From: RGIG6353 sp045594565
GTDB taxonomy: Bacteria > Bacillota > Clostridia > Oscillospirales > SIG627
Reading direction: 5' to 3'
DNA: 43,282 nt
Assembly (NCBI GenBank): GCA_045594565.1
Contig: JAZNYT010000015.1
Location: forward strand, 1-43,282
The notes beneath the pieces were generated by a model. The model saw only the letters and a list, made by a program, of their open reading frames with translations. It searched no databases and was not told the origin of the DNA. Below are positions 14,321-22,956 of the stretch, one piece after another (within the stretch, counting starts at the first letter, position 1; each line of letters opens with the position of its first letter). The position numbers and the translations under genes are program-made.

Positions 14321-16585
14321 ATGAGAAATATTATAAACCTTAATAAAGGGTGGCTTTTTATAAAAGATACGACCGACGTAGCACGTGTTGACGGTGACAC
14401 CATAAACCTCCCTCATACTTGGAACGCTACAGATGGACAGGACGGAGGAAACGATTATTTTCGCGGATCTTGCCTTTATAAAAAGACTATAAAAAAAGCA
14501 GAGCTTCCCGAAGCTGACCTTTACTATATTGAGCTTCGCGGTACAAACTCATCCGCCGACCTCTATGTGGGAGGCAAAAAAATTGCACATCACGACGGTG
14601 GATATTCTACTTGGCGCGTGAATATTACCGATGCTTTGTCGGATGAAACCGAAATCGCTGTTATTGTCGATAATTCAATAAACGAAACCGTTTATCCTCA
14701 AATGGCAGATTTTACGTTTTACGGCGGAATTTACCGAGACGTAAATCTCGTTTGTGTTAACAGTGCTCACTTTGACCTTGATTACTTTGGTGGTACAGGG
14801 CTCATGATTACACCAAGAGTTGACGGAAATGATGCGTGTGTCGAGGTGGAGACTTTCCCTTGTGGGCTTAAAGATGGACAGAGTATCATTTATACTATAT
14901 ACGATGATAAAGAAAACGAGCTTGATAAGATTACAACAAATGATACAAAGGTGACATTTAACATTAAAAACGTACATCTATGGCATGGCAGACGAGACCC
15001 ATATCTCTATTGCTGTGAGGTTGAGATTGTTGAAAACGGTGCAGTGCTCGATAACGTGTGCAACAGATTTGGATGCAGAACGTTTAAGATAGACCCCGAT
15101 AACGGCTTTATCCTCAACGGTGAGGAATATCCGCTTCGCGGTGTATCGCGTCATCAGGACAGATGGGGGATAGGAAACGCACTTCTTCCCGAGCATCACA
15201 GAGAGGATATGGATCTTATTTGTGAGGTTGGAGCTACTACTATCCGTCTTGCACACTATCAGCATGACCAGTACTTCTATGATCTTTGTGACGAGCGCGG
15301 TCTTGTAATTTGGGCTGAGATCCCTTATATTTCAAAGCATATGCCCGAAGGTAGAGAAAATACGATTTCTCAGATGAAGGAGCTTATTGCACAAAACTAT
15401 AACCACCCGTCAATTGTTGTATGGGGACTTTCAAATGAAATTTCAATCGGCGGCTCTGACGCTGACCTTCTGGAAAACCACAGAATACTCAACGACCTTG
15501 TTCACGAAATGGATAAGACTCGTCTTACAACGATTGCCGCTGTTTCTATGTGCAAAATGGATGACCCTTATCTTCAGATTCCCGACGTCGTCTCTTATAA
15601 CCATTATTTTGGCTGGTACGGCGGCGACACGTCTATGAATGGTCCTTGGTTCGATAAATTTCACGAAACACATCCTACTATTCCTATCGGATGTTCGGAA
15701 TACGGATGTGAGGCACTCAACTGGCATTCCAGCGACCCGAAGCAAGGGGATTACACCGAGGAGTACCAAGCATTTTATCACGAGGAGCTTATAAAGCAGC
15801 TCTTTACCCGCAAGTACATCTGGGCGACACACGTTTGGAACATGTTTGATTTTGGCGCAGATGCAAGAGCCGAGGGCGGTGAAAACGGACAGAACCATAA
15901 GGGTCTTGTGACAATGGACAGAAAGTACAAAAAGGATGCCTTTTATGCTTATAAGGCATGGCTTTCCGATGATCCATTCGTTCACCTGTGCGGTAAGAGA
16001 TATATTGACCGCGTTGAGGACTTGACAAAGGTTACCGTATATTCAAATCTTCCTGAGGTTGAGCTTTTCGTAAACGGCGAGAGCCTTGGCAAGAAGACCA
16101 GCGAAAATCATTTCTTCTATTTTGACGTGCCCAACGTAGGTGAAAGCAAGATAGTTGCAAGGTCAGGTGAATTTTTCGACGAGAGCACTATCCGTAAAGT
16201 TGAAGAAAGAAATATGGATTACGTGCTTGTGGAAAAGGGTGCAGTCCTCAACTGGTTTGATATAGATGCTCCCGAAGGTCGCTTCTCCCTTAATGATAAA
16301 ATATCCGATATTATGGACTCGTTTGCAGGTAAGCTTTGGTTTGCGGGTGTAGGACTTAAGCTCAAAAAGAAAATGGATGAGAATAAGAAGGGAAAATCAA
16401 GCGAGAAGAAGTCAGGTGGATTTGAGGTGGATCTTAAGGCTGACGGAGGTCTTATGCAGATGCTTGGTGGATTTACGGTTCTCAGACTAACAAGTATGGT
16501 TGGTATGATGAACGTTAACTTTACAAAAGAAGAGCTTCTTAAAATGAACAAGCAACTTAACAGAATAAAAAAGCCGAAGAAATAA
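14321..16585 (+). CDS. Family 2 glycoside hydrolase (beta-galactosidase/glucuronidase type)
   Basis: A retaining beta-glycosidase of 754 residues without signal peptide, acting on imported glycosides. Domains in order: the jelly-roll sugar-binding domain (LNKGWLFIKD, LPHTWNATDG, YFRGSCLYKK), an Ig-like domain, and the TIM barrel from about residue 260 (FILNGEEYPLRGVSRHQD). Acid/base is E373 in WGLSNEI and the nucleophile E460 in GCSEYGCEA. A C-terminal Ig-like strand region follows. Residues about 640-754 form an unusual tail with a lysine-rich stretch (KLKKKMDENKKGKSSEKKSG) and a hydrophobic Met/Gly-rich segment, ending in KKPKK. Sugar specificity cannot be told by eye. AAAGGAG lies upstream of the ATG. 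It converges on the two oxidoreductase genes across a shared terminator. Confidence 0.9.
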   Translation: MRNIINLNKGWLFIKDTTDVARVDGDTINLPHTWNATDGQDGGNDYFRGSCLYKKTIKKAELPEADLYYIELRGTNSSADLYVGGKKIAHHDGGYSTWRVNITDALSDETEIAVIVDNSINETVYPQMADFTFYGGIYRDVNLVCVNSAHFDLDYFGGTGLMITPRVDGNDACVEVETFPCGLKDGQSIIYTIYDDKENELDKITTNDTKVTFNIKNVHLWHGRRDPYLYCCEVEIVENGAVLDNVCNRFGCRTFKIDPDNGFILNGEEYPLRGVSRHQDRWGIGNALLPEHHREDMDLICEVGATTIRLAHYQHDQYFYDLCDERGLVIWAEIPYISKHMPEGRENTISQMKELIAQNYNHPSIVVWGLSNEISIGGSDADLLENHRILNDLVHEMDKTRLTTIAAVSMCKMDDPYLQIPDVVSYNHYFGWYGGDTSMNGPWFDKFHETHPTIPIGCSEYGCEALNWHSSDPKQGDYTEEYQAFYHEELIKQLFTRKYIWATHVWNMFDFGADARAEGGENGQNHKGLVTMDRKYKKDAFYAYKAWLSDDPFVHLCGKRYIDRVEDLTKVTVYSNLPEVELFVNGESLGKKTSENHFFYFDVPNVGESKIVARSGEFFDESTIRKVEERNMDYVLVEKGAVLNWFDIDAPEGRFSLNDKISDIMDSFAGKLWFAGVGLKLKKKMDENKKGKSSEKKSGGFEVDLKADGGLMQMLGGFTVLRLTSMVGMMNVNFTKEELLKMNKQLNRIKKPKK

Positions 16586-16591
16586 TAAAAC

Positions 16592-16619
16592 AAGGTCAGT
16601 CCATTTTTGGACTGACCTT
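16592..16619. terminator. Bidirectional terminator between GH2 and oxidoreductase 1
   Basis: Perfect 12-bp arms (16592-16603, 16608-16619) with TTTT loop; A-rich left flank and T-rich right flank suit both converging genes. Confidence 0.85.
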
Positions 16620-16625
16620 TATTTT

Positions 16626-17786
16626 TTAGCTATGGAATCCCATAGATTTTTGAACGTTTTCGTCGTTCTTTTTAACGTACGTAGAGGTTTTTATCTTTTC
16701 TTGAAGCTTATCATAATATTCGTCCTCGTTTATAGGAAGTGTTACCCAGTTGTCGTTCCAAGTTGAAAGATACATAGCGTTTGAAATCTCAAGACTGTTG
16801 ATGCCTTCATATCCTGGAGCAATAAGTACTGCACCCTCGGTTGCAGCAGCTACCCAGTTATTTATCATAGCTGCTTGACACTCGGTTATTGTGTTTGGTG
16901 TGTAATCAACAATAATTTCTTCCATAGGAATAGGGTCGCTTGTAGTTCTCGTCTGGCTGTTATATTCCTTTTCGCTCATTCCAAGCTTATAGAAGGTGAT
17001 GACGTTATTTTCAAAAACTATTTTGCCATTATCACCTGCAATTTCCAGTCTGTTTGTGCCGGGATATTCACTGACAGTTGTAATATACGTTGCAGTTGCG
17101 CCGTTTTCGTATTCCATATATGCCGTAACTTCATCTTCAACCTCAATGTCGCGGTTCTTGCCGAAGTAGCAAAAGCCCCTGATTTTCTTTGGCATACCAA
17201 AAAGCCACTGGAAAAGGTCGAGCTGATGAGGATTCTGATTTATCATTGTACCTCCGCCTTCACCTGCCCAGGTAGCACGCCAAGTACCGCTGTTATAGTA
17301 CGCCTGTGTTCGGTACCAGTTGGTGAGAAGCCACGTTACTCTTTTAAGATCACCAAGCTCTCCTGCATCAATGAGCTCCTTTATCTTCTTGAAAGAATTA
17401 AGGTTTCTCATAACGAAATTTACTTGAAAAACTTTACCGCTCTTTTCTGCTATGCGATTCATTTCACGCACGTTTTTTGTAAAAACACCTGCAGGCTTTT
17501 CACAGAAAACGTGAAGACCTTTTTCAAGTGCTTTAATTGAGATTGTAGGGTGGAAGTAGTGAGGAGTTGCAACGACAATTCCGTCAACGAGTCCGGAATC
17601 AATCAAATCATCGGAATTCTCGAAGTACTTCACGTTTGTACCGAGTCTTTCCTTGTGAACTTCCATTTTTTGAGGATTAATATCACAAATTGCTGTGATT
17701 TCTGCATTTTTAATATTACCGTTGATAAAGTTGTTAAGGTGGTATGACCCCATACTACCTACACCTATAATACCTACTCTGAACAT
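16626..17786 (-). CDS. Gfo/Idh/MocA oxidoreductase 1
   Basis: A 386-residue NAD(P)-dependent sugar or inositol dehydrogenase-like enzyme. The Rossmann fold opens with VGIIGVGSMGSYH and the acidic residue that selects NAD lies in AICDINPQK. The substrate-side EKP motif, whose lysine is the usual catalytic residue, is E96-K97-P98 (VFCEKPAG). GGGTMINQNPHQLDLFQWLFG carries the histidine expected near the substrate. AGGAGG lies upstream of the ATG. The gene overlaps the preceding oxidoreductase by 13 bp, so the two are made together, probably as a pair acting on the same substrate released near the GH2 step. The exact sugar is unknown. Confidence 0.9.
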   Translation of the reverse strand: MFRVGIIGVGSMGSYHLNNFINGNIKNAEITAICDINPQKMEVHKERLGTNVKYFENSDDLIDSGLVDGIVVATPHYFHPTISIKALEKGLHVFCEKPAGVFTKNVREMNRIAEKSGKVFQVNFVMRNLNSFKKIKELIDAGELGDLKRVTWLLTNWYRTQAYYNSGTWRATWAGEGGGTMINQNPHQLDLFQWLFGMPKKIRGFCYFGKNRDIEVEDEVTAYMEYENGATATYITTVSEYPGTNRLEIAGDNGKIVFENNVITFYKLGMSEKEYNSQTRTTSDPIPMEEIIVDYTPNTITECQAAMINNWVAAATEGAVLIAPGYEGINSLEISNAMYLSTWNDNWVTLPINEDEYYDKLQEKIKTSTYVKKNDENVQKSMGFHS

Positions 17787-18748
17787 TTGTCTGCCTCCTT
17801 CTGAATTTCAAGAACTTGTCTTTGTGAATCGAGTGTAAATTTTGTGTTCCATTCAAAGCCTTCACCGTTAATTTCCGTCACGAAGTCTTGAAGATATTGC
17901 GACCCCAGTCTTTCGCATTCGATGGTTTCTTTTGTGCTCTTGTAGAGGTAAATAGAGTTTTCTGTGCATCTGAAGTTTATCATGCCGTCAAGTCCCCAGA
18001 AGTAGAAATCCCAGTAAGATGGAGGAGTCACGTTACATTTGGGACTAGCATAGGAAACGTCAGCCATAACGGAGATATTTTCCATATCAATCATAAACTG
18101 ACCGCAATCCATGAATGCAGGAGCTTCTGTCGCAAAGGCGTTGCGCTGTTTTGCACAGTTTATTTTTGTAAGATTTTTACCTGTAATATATCTTATAAGG
18201 TCAACTCCGTGTATCGAAATGTCATTAATCGTACCGCCATGTTTACCTTCTTCGAAGTACCATCCGTCACGGTTGCCGTAATCGAGACAATGTTGACCGG
18301 TAAAGGCAACGTTTATAACCTCACCAATTTCACCGTTTTCTATCATTTTTTTAACAGTTTCTGTCTGAGGCATATATCTTAAGTCAAGCATACATGAAAC
18401 CTTAAGATTCTTTTCTGTCGCAATTTTTTCTATCTCATCAAGTTCTTCAAGGGAGGTGCATATAGGTTTATCGCAAATAACGTGCTTTCCTGCCTTGAGT
18501 GCCGCAATAACCATCTTACCTCTATTACCGTAATAGTCGGCGATAGCAATAGCATCAACGGTTGAATCTGAAAGAACCTCGTCATAGGTTTTGTAGTTAA
18601 AGTCACAGCCAATTAAGCTTTTCATCTTTTCTCTTTCAACGTCGTTCTCTTCAAAACAACCGGTAATGGTTACGCCCTCGGTGTTTTTCGCTTTGTTGTA
18701 AAGTCCGGTGATGTGATTGTGTCTGAATCCCGCAAAAGCCAAATTCAT
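17774..18748 (-). CDS. Gfo/Idh/MocA oxidoreductase 2
   Basis: A 324-residue member of the same superfamily as its downstream neighbour. The dinucleotide loop is atypical (LAFAGFRHNHITGLY instead of GxGxxG), while the catalytic motif is D93-K94-P95 (VICDKPIC), still with the lysine. HGGTINDISIHGVDLIRYITG carries the substrate-side histidines. I start at 18748 because GGAGG lies 8 nt before this ATG; an in-frame ATG at 18763 puts that ribosome site inside the gene. It is divergent from an AraC regulator, each with its own promoter in a 133-bp gap, so AraC control of this pair is likely. Confidence 0.88.
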   Translation of the reverse strand: MNLAFAGFRHNHITGLYNKAKNTEGVTITGCFEENDVEREKMKSLIGCDFNYKTYDEVLSDSTVDAIAIADYYGNRGKMVIAALKAGKHVICDKPICTSLEELDEIEKIATEKNLKVSCMLDLRYMPQTETVKKMIENGEIGEVINVAFTGQHCLDYGNRDGWYFEEGKHGGTINDISIHGVDLIRYITGKNLTKINCAKQRNAFATEAPAFMDCGQFMIDMENISVMADVSYASPKCNVTPPSYWDFYFWGLDGMINFRCTENSIYLYKSTKETIECERLGSQYLQDFVTEINGEGFEWNTKFTLDSQRQVLEIQKEADKCSE

Positions 18749-18780
18749 AAATTTATCCTCCATAATTTTATTACATCAAG

Positions 18781-18809
18781 AGTATAACATGTAAAAAATG
18801 CTATGTTAA
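18781..18809 (-). promoter_or_regulatory. Promoter of the oxidoreductase 2-1 operon
   Basis: On the minus strand: -35 TTAACA (18809-18804), 17 bp, -10 TATACT (18786-18781). Its -35 lies 22 bp from that of the divergent araC-type promoter, leaving a shared control zone. Confidence 0.65.
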
Positions 18810-18831
18810 TTGTTGAAAATACAAAAATATA

Positions 18832-18860
18832 TTGCAAAAACTACAATAATGTATTATAAT
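18832..18860 (+). promoter_or_regulatory. Promoter of the first AraC-type regulator
   Basis: -35 TTGCAA (18832-18837), 17 bp, -10 TATAAT (18855-18860). The predicted start near 18867 makes the leader only about 15 nt and excludes the in-frame TTG at 18810 as start codon. Confidence 0.75.
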
Positions 18861-18881
18861 GACCGCGAGGAGAAGATTGCT

Positions 18882-19715
18882 ATGGAAAAAATTACGACCT
18901 TTACTTCGTATTACGATTCCCAGATCAGCTTTAATAACAGTTTTTTTACAAACATTGCATCAAGGCATACCAATGCCCAAACTCACAATGCAATAGAGTT
19001 TATATATTTGAAAAACGGAAGTATTACTTACACCATTGATGAAAAAACTTACACTGTGGAAAGCGACGGACTTATCATAACTCCTCCCAGAAAGCTTCAC
19101 ACAATAACCTTCAATAACCTTGATATATATGAACGATTTGACGTTATATGCGATGAAAATTTGATTTTTCCCGAAATTTACGAAAAGATATTGAATGCCC
19201 CCGACGTTATTAATTGTAAGAAGCTCCCTATTTTTTTAGAGCTCTTCAAAAAGCTTGACTATTATTGCAAGCATTTTTCCGGTGACGTGCTAAAAAATCT
19301 TTTGTCTCATTTAATTGACGAAATTGCATACAACATTATTATTGCGACAACATCATCTCTTGAAACCCAGGATTATAGCTTTGACAATATGTTCTCTGAA
19401 ATTATTGAGTACATAGAGAATAATATTTCAAAAAAAATAACACTTGAAAAAATATGTGATGAGATGTATATTTCTTCCAGTTACTTGCACTATATATTCC
19501 GAAAAAATCTCAACATTACACCAAAAAAATACATTGATTTGAAAAGACTCATTATAGCCCAAAACTACTTGCAAATGGGAATGATGCCCGTCAAGGTCTG
19601 CGAAAAATGCGGATTTTCCGATTATTCGGTCTTTTTTAGAAAGTATAAGTCTCATTTCGGCTATGCACCTTCGGAGGAAAAAAATAAAAACTCAATAAAA
19701 GATATTATTTGTTGA
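18882..19715 (+). CDS. AraC-family transcriptional regulator 1
   Basis: A 277-residue activator type: an N-terminal cupin-like ligand domain (AIEFIYLKNGSITYTIDEKTY, then DGLIITPPRKLHTI) and two C-terminal helix-turn-helix units. The first is LEKICDEMYISSSYLHYIFRK and the second PVKVCEKCGFSDYSVFFRKYKSHFGYAPSE, the usual AraC signature. Start 18882 follows GAGGAG and fits the mapped promoter. It faces the oxidoreductase pair and precedes the esterase gene, so it probably senses a sugar or glycoside and controls both. Its TGA lies inside the -35 box of the esterase promoter. Confidence 0.9.
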   Translation: MEKITTFTSYYDSQISFNNSFFTNIASRHTNAQTHNAIEFIYLKNGSITYTIDEKTYTVESDGLIITPPRKLHTITFNNLDIYERFDVICDENLIFPEIYEKILNAPDVINCKKLPIFLELFKKLDYYCKHFSGDVLKNLLSHLIDEIAYNIIIATTSSLETQDYSFDNMFSEIIEYIENNISKKITLEKICDEMYISSSYLHYIFRKNLNITPKKYIDLKRLIIAQNYLQMGMMPVKVCEKCGFSDYSVFFRKYKSHFGYAPSEEKNKNSIKDIIC

Positions 19716-19740
19716 AAATTCTGTAATATTGTGATACAAT
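19712..19740 (+). promoter_or_regulatory. Promoter of the esterase gene
   Basis: -35 TTGAAA (19712-19717), 17 bp, -10 TACAAT (19735-19740). The upstream regulator's stop codon is 19713-19715. Confidence 0.7.
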
Positions 19741-19770
19741 CAAATATAATGAATTTTTGGGGTGATATTT

Positions 19771-20520
19771 ATGATACATTCAATTTTGCTTATAGGCCAG
19801 TCAAATATGGCGGGTAGAGGCTTCAAGGACGAGGTGGAGCCTATTGTAAATAAAGATATTCTTGTAAACAGAAATGGCAGATGGAGACCTATGTACGTCC
19901 CCGTAAATCCCGACAGAGTAACCTCGGGCATAAACCTTGCAGAAAGCTTTTGCGATTTATATCAGAAGGACCACGGTGTGCAGGTGGGAATTATTCCATG
20001 TGCTGACGGTGGCACAAGTCTTGACCAGTGGCAGGTTGGAGGACTTCTATTTGACCATGCATGCTATATGGCAGAGCTTGCATCGCGTACCTCTACTATA
20101 GCGGCAGTCTTATGGCATCAGGGGGAATCTGATTGTTACGGAAACGGACCTGAGGTTTATGAAGAAAAATTCACTGTAATAATGAACGCCTTCCGTAAAA
20201 AGCTGGGTCTTTACGACGTGCCGTTTATTCTTGGAGGACTCGGTGATTTTCTGAGCAATTATACACCTGATATAGCAAAGAATTACGGTAAGGTAAACGA
20301 TGCACTCATGAGCATTGCAAACAACAATAAAATGACAGGTTTTGCATCAGCAGAAGGTCTTGGCGGAAACCCCGATAACCTGCACTTTAGTGCTATCGCC
20401 CTTCGTGAATTCGGAGAACGATACTACAAAGAATTTTTGAAATATGAAGATAAAAACAAGGTGTTCGAAGAAAAGGTATCTGCCGACCTTGCTATTAGAA
20501 CCAATCTTGAGCTTTTATAA
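19771..20520 (+). CDS. SGNH-type sialate O-acetylesterase/acetylxylan esterase-like hydrolase
   Basis: A 249-residue carbohydrate esterase of the SASA (DUF303) family, which removes acetyl groups from sugars. The nucleophile serine is in GQSNMAGRG at the N-terminus, the Gly block is ADGGTSLDQW, and the WHQGESD motif and a late DNLHFS (Asp/His) complete the SGNH set. No signal peptide is present, so it acts on imported acetylated oligosaccharides. I start at 19771 (ATG, GGGGTG 7 nt upstream) rather than at the GTG three codons earlier. It sits between the AraC gene and a terminator on its own promoter. Target sugar, sialic acid or xylose, is not determinable. Confidence 0.85.
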   Translation: MIHSILLIGQSNMAGRGFKDEVEPIVNKDILVNRNGRWRPMYVPVNPDRVTSGINLAESFCDLYQKDHGVQVGIIPCADGGTSLDQWQVGGLLFDHACYMAELASRTSTIAAVLWHQGESDCYGNGPEVYEEKFTVIMNAFRKKLGLYDVPFILGGLGDFLSNYTPDIAKNYGKVNDALMSIANNNKMTGFASAEGLGGNPDNLHFSAIALREFGERYYKEFLKYEDKNKVFEEKVSADLAIRTNLELL

Positions 20521-20572
20521 AAGAAAAACGCCCGCAATGGGCGTCTGCGATAGAGCAATATAAACCAACAAG

Positions 20573-20608
20573 AAAAGGATAGAGAAATTTCACGTTCTCT
20601 ATCCTTTT
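20573..20608. terminator. Bidirectional terminator, GGATA family (copy 3)
   Basis: Perfect 14-bp arms 20573-20586 and 20595-20608, then six T in total. It serves the esterase on the left and the XRE gene on the minus strand. A smaller CGCCC/GGGCG hairpin is at 20529-20543. The rest of 20521-20670 holds nothing I can name. Confidence 0.8.
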
Positions 20609-20670
20609 TTCTTGACAAGCACTGCATTAGTGGAACAAAAGTAAAACCCCGCACAAAACAGGGCAAGAAA

Positions 20671-21762
20671 TCATGGCTTTTTAGCAACCTTTTTTAAACG
20701 ATTGATAAGCGTTTCATAACGTGCGTCGGTTCGTAAAATGGCAACTTCATCATCGGTGGTTATCCAATCAAGGAAGATCTGCGAATAGTTTCCCTCTGCT
20801 TCCATAATCACTCCACCGTCTGCATAGCCTCGAAGTATAGGTGTTGAATGCGGAGCATCAAAATCGTAGGTATCTGCATGAATATTATAATTTACACATC
20901 GTTCAAGCCAATACCAAGCATTCTCATAGTCTTGCTTTTTAAAGAAATCCTTAAATATAAAATAAGTTGCTGCTGCACCGCAATATGCATTTTGTTGATA
21001 ATCGCCATCTGGGTAAAGAGATTCAAGAAGATTTATTTCAAATTGATTCAGCTCTTTTCTTTCTTCCCACGAATATATCATTTCTCCATTGTCATCACGA
21101 TGATCTTGTAGGCAATGTATCATCGATAACAACTCTTGAACTAAAAAATGCATATATTCCTGACGTTCCTTAAAGCCTTCATTTCCCCTCCAACGATATA
21201 CCATGAAATTTTCATATGTGAAATGGGAGCGTGGCATTTCTTTAGCAAGCTTTATCATTTCATCTTTTTTTCCTGCATAGTCGTAAGCAATTCCAAGTGT
21301 TTCGATAGCTTCGTAGCGGATATTACTATCAGTACATTCTGCAAGAATTCTATTGCAAAAATCAAATACTTCATCATATTCCTTACTACCTTTTCTGGAA
21401 TATTCGCACAACAACGAATTAGCAAGCCGCTCCATAATTTTGTAATCACGAGGAAATCTTTTGTTTGCTTCGCGAAGAAGCTTTGTGCGTTCCGAGCACT
21501 TTCCTTGATTGCCTAAATTATTTGCTTTAGTCAAATATTTTTTGATTTCTTCGTTATTTTTCTCAATATCAATTCCGAGCAGAATATCGGATGAAACATC
21601 AAAAATATGACAGAGCGCAGGCAGTTGAGAAATATCGGGAGCAGTTCGGTCACATTCCCATTGTGAAATGGCACGCGAGGTGATTCCAAGATACTCAGCA
21701 AGCTGTTCCTGCGTGATGTTCTTCTCACGGCGTAAACGTTTTATTGTTAATCCAATAGACAT
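20671..21762 (-). CDS. XRE-family regulator with C-terminal TPR-like region
   Basis: A 363-residue protein. Residues 1-62 are a Cro/CI-type helix-turn-helix (IKRLRREKNITQEQLAEYLG, then TSRAISQWECDRTAPDI). The rest is all helical, with paired Tyr/Trp/Leu motifs (ANKRFPRDYKIMERLANSLL, EAIETLGIAYDYAGKKDEMI, EYMHFLVQELLSMIHCL) like tetratricopeptide repeats. Such proteins are common in Firmicutes, some as peptide-responsive regulators; the partner is unknown. GGAGG before the ATG at 21762 decides the start over an in-frame TTG at 21777. It stands alone, and a possible operator CTACGAA-GTA-TTTGTAG lies 70-86 bp upstream (21832-21848). Confidence 0.85.
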   Translation of the reverse strand: MSIGLTIKRLRREKNITQEQLAEYLGITSRAISQWECDRTAPDISQLPALCHIFDVSSDILLGIDIEKNNEEIKKYLTKANNLGNQGKCSERTKLLREANKRFPRDYKIMERLANSLLCEYSRKGSKEYDEVFDFCNRILAECTDSNIRYEAIETLGIAYDYAGKKDEMIKLAKEMPRSHFTYENFMVYRWRGNEGFKERQEYMHFLVQELLSMIHCLQDHRDDNGEMIYSWEERKELNQFEINLLESLYPDGDYQQNAYCGAAATYFIFKDFFKKQDYENAWYWLERCVNYNIHADTYDFDAPHSTPILRGYADGGVIMEAEGNYSQIFLDWITTDDEVAILRTDARYETLINRLKKVAKKP

Positions 21763-21831
21763 ATGATTGTCCTCCAAAAAGAATTCAAAAGCGCGTTTGT
21801 GATTTTAATATATCAAATTTTAAGAATTATT

Positions 21832-21870
21832 CTACGAAGTATTTGTAGAGTGAAAGTATAGTTGTACTTT
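21832..21870. promoter_or_regulatory. Imperfect palindromes upstream of the XRE gene
   Basis: CTACGAA/TTTGTAG (21832-21848, one mismatch) and AAAGTA/TACTTT (21853-21870) lie in the 229-bp gap before the XRE regulator. Candidate autoregulatory sites, not proven. No convincing promoter was seen; the gap otherwise holds only the terminator at 21914. Confidence 0.25.
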
Positions 21871-21913
21871 GATTTTCAAAGGTATTATATCCCATATGCC
21901 GTAATAATGCAAG

Positions 21914-21949
21914 AAAAAAGACATGTTCAAAGCTGAACATATCTTTTTT
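21914..21949 (-). terminator. Terminator after the second AraC gene
   Basis: 16-bp arms 21914-21929 and 21934-21949 with one unpaired C-A on the top strand that becomes a G-U pair on the bottom strand. The structure is therefore better for minus-strand RNA, as needed by the AraC gene ending at 21992. Confidence 0.75.
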
Positions 21950-21991
21950 GAACAAACTTGTTTTATCGAAGGTGCGGTAAGTGGCGCTTTT

Positions 21992-22789
21992 TTATTTGTC
22001 GTTTGTAATTGATGCTCTGTATTCTTTCGGTGATACTCCCGTTTCTTTTTTGAAAACGGTTGAAAAATACAATGGGTCTGTAAAGCCCGAAAGGAGTGCT
22101 ACGTTTTTCACCGAGTCAATTCCGTGTTCAAAAAGAGATACGGCATATTTAAGCCTCAGTGAACGTAAATATTCAGAATAGCCCACTCCCATTTTTTCCT
22201 TAAATAAGTGAGATACGTATTTGTCGTTATATCCCAGCTCTTCTGCAAGCGTGGAAAGTGAAAGCTCGGGGTTAGAGAAATTTTCTTCCGATATTTCGAG
22301 AATTTTATTTATAAGAGAATCCTTGAGCGTTGTCTGTCCCGACAGACGCGAAAAAGTATAGAGCAGAATGCTTTCAGAAGCAAGGTCTATCGTCTGTTCA
22401 CAGGCTCTCGAAAGACTTTCACGCCACAAAGGAATGAGCCCGTCAAATCCCTCGAAACGTCTGTTTGCAAGGTTTATTCCAAAGCGTCTTAAAAGCTCTG
22501 CTCCTCTTATTCCGTCGAAGCTTATATACATATACTCACAAGGCTTTGTGACTTCGGCAAAAAACTTTTCTTTCTTGAAACCGAAAATTATACTACCTGA
22601 TGAAAATGATACTCTTGTATCGTCAAAGACAAAATTTCCTTCTCCTTGTGTTACAAGGATGAGGCGGTTGTTTGTAAGAAGGTGTGGGATTTTCATAACG
22701 TTTTCGTTTGATTCAAGTACAAAGCATGAAACGGAAAGAGTATCAAACAAAACGGGGGATATGAATTTACAAATATTTTTATCTTTCAT
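21992..22789 (-). CDS. AraC-family transcriptional regulator 2
   Basis: A 265-residue regulator with an N-terminal beta-barrel sensing domain (LILVTQGEGNFVFDDTRVSFSSGSIIFG) and a C-terminal AraC pair of helix-turn-helix units. These are LSTLAEELGYNDKYVSHLFKEKMG and VKNVALLSGFTDPLYFSTVFKKETGVSPKEYR. AAAGGAG is upstream of the ATG. It is divergent from oxidoreductase 3 (167-bp gap, both promoters recognisable), so control of that gene is the obvious hypothesis. It is clearly different in sequence from the first AraC regulator. Confidence 0.9.
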   Translation of the reverse strand: MKDKNICKFISPVLFDTLSVSCFVLESNENVMKIPHLLTNNRLILVTQGEGNFVFDDTRVSFSSGSIIFGFKKEKFFAEVTKPCEYMYISFDGIRGAELLRRFGINLANRRFEGFDGLIPLWRESLSRACEQTIDLASESILLYTFSRLSGQTTLKDSLINKILEISEENFSNPELSLSTLAEELGYNDKYVSHLFKEKMGVGYSEYLRSLRLKYAVSLFEHGIDSVKNVALLSGFTDPLYFSTVFKKETGVSPKEYRASITNDK

Positions 22790-22815
22790 TTCAGAACTCC
22801 TTTTATTGTAACACT

Positions 22816-22844
22816 ACTATAATACAAATTTTTTCAAAAATCAA
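22816..22844 (-). promoter_or_regulatory. Promoter of AraC regulator 2
   Basis: Minus strand: -35 TTGATT (22844-22839), 17 bp, -10 TATAGT (22821-22816). Confidence 0.55.
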
Positions 22845-22886
22845 GAAAAAACTAACTAATTTCAATAAACTTATAGTTTTTTTCTA

Positions 22887-22915
22887 TTGTTTGGGGAGGT
22901 GAAAGGTGATATACT
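22887..22915 (+). promoter_or_regulatory. Promoter of oxidoreductase 3
   Basis: -35 TTGTTT (22887-22892), 17 bp, -10 TATACT (22910-22915), giving a leader of about 35 nt to the ATG at 22957. Confidence 0.6.
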
Positions 22916-22956
22916 TGAGACATAGCAAGGAAAAAAACAAAATTTGGAGGCAAAAA

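Noticed and set aside
15443..15985. Long minus-strand open frame within the GH2 gene
   Set aside because: It is antisense to a convincing GH2 catalytic region, has no ribosome site and no recognisable protein features.
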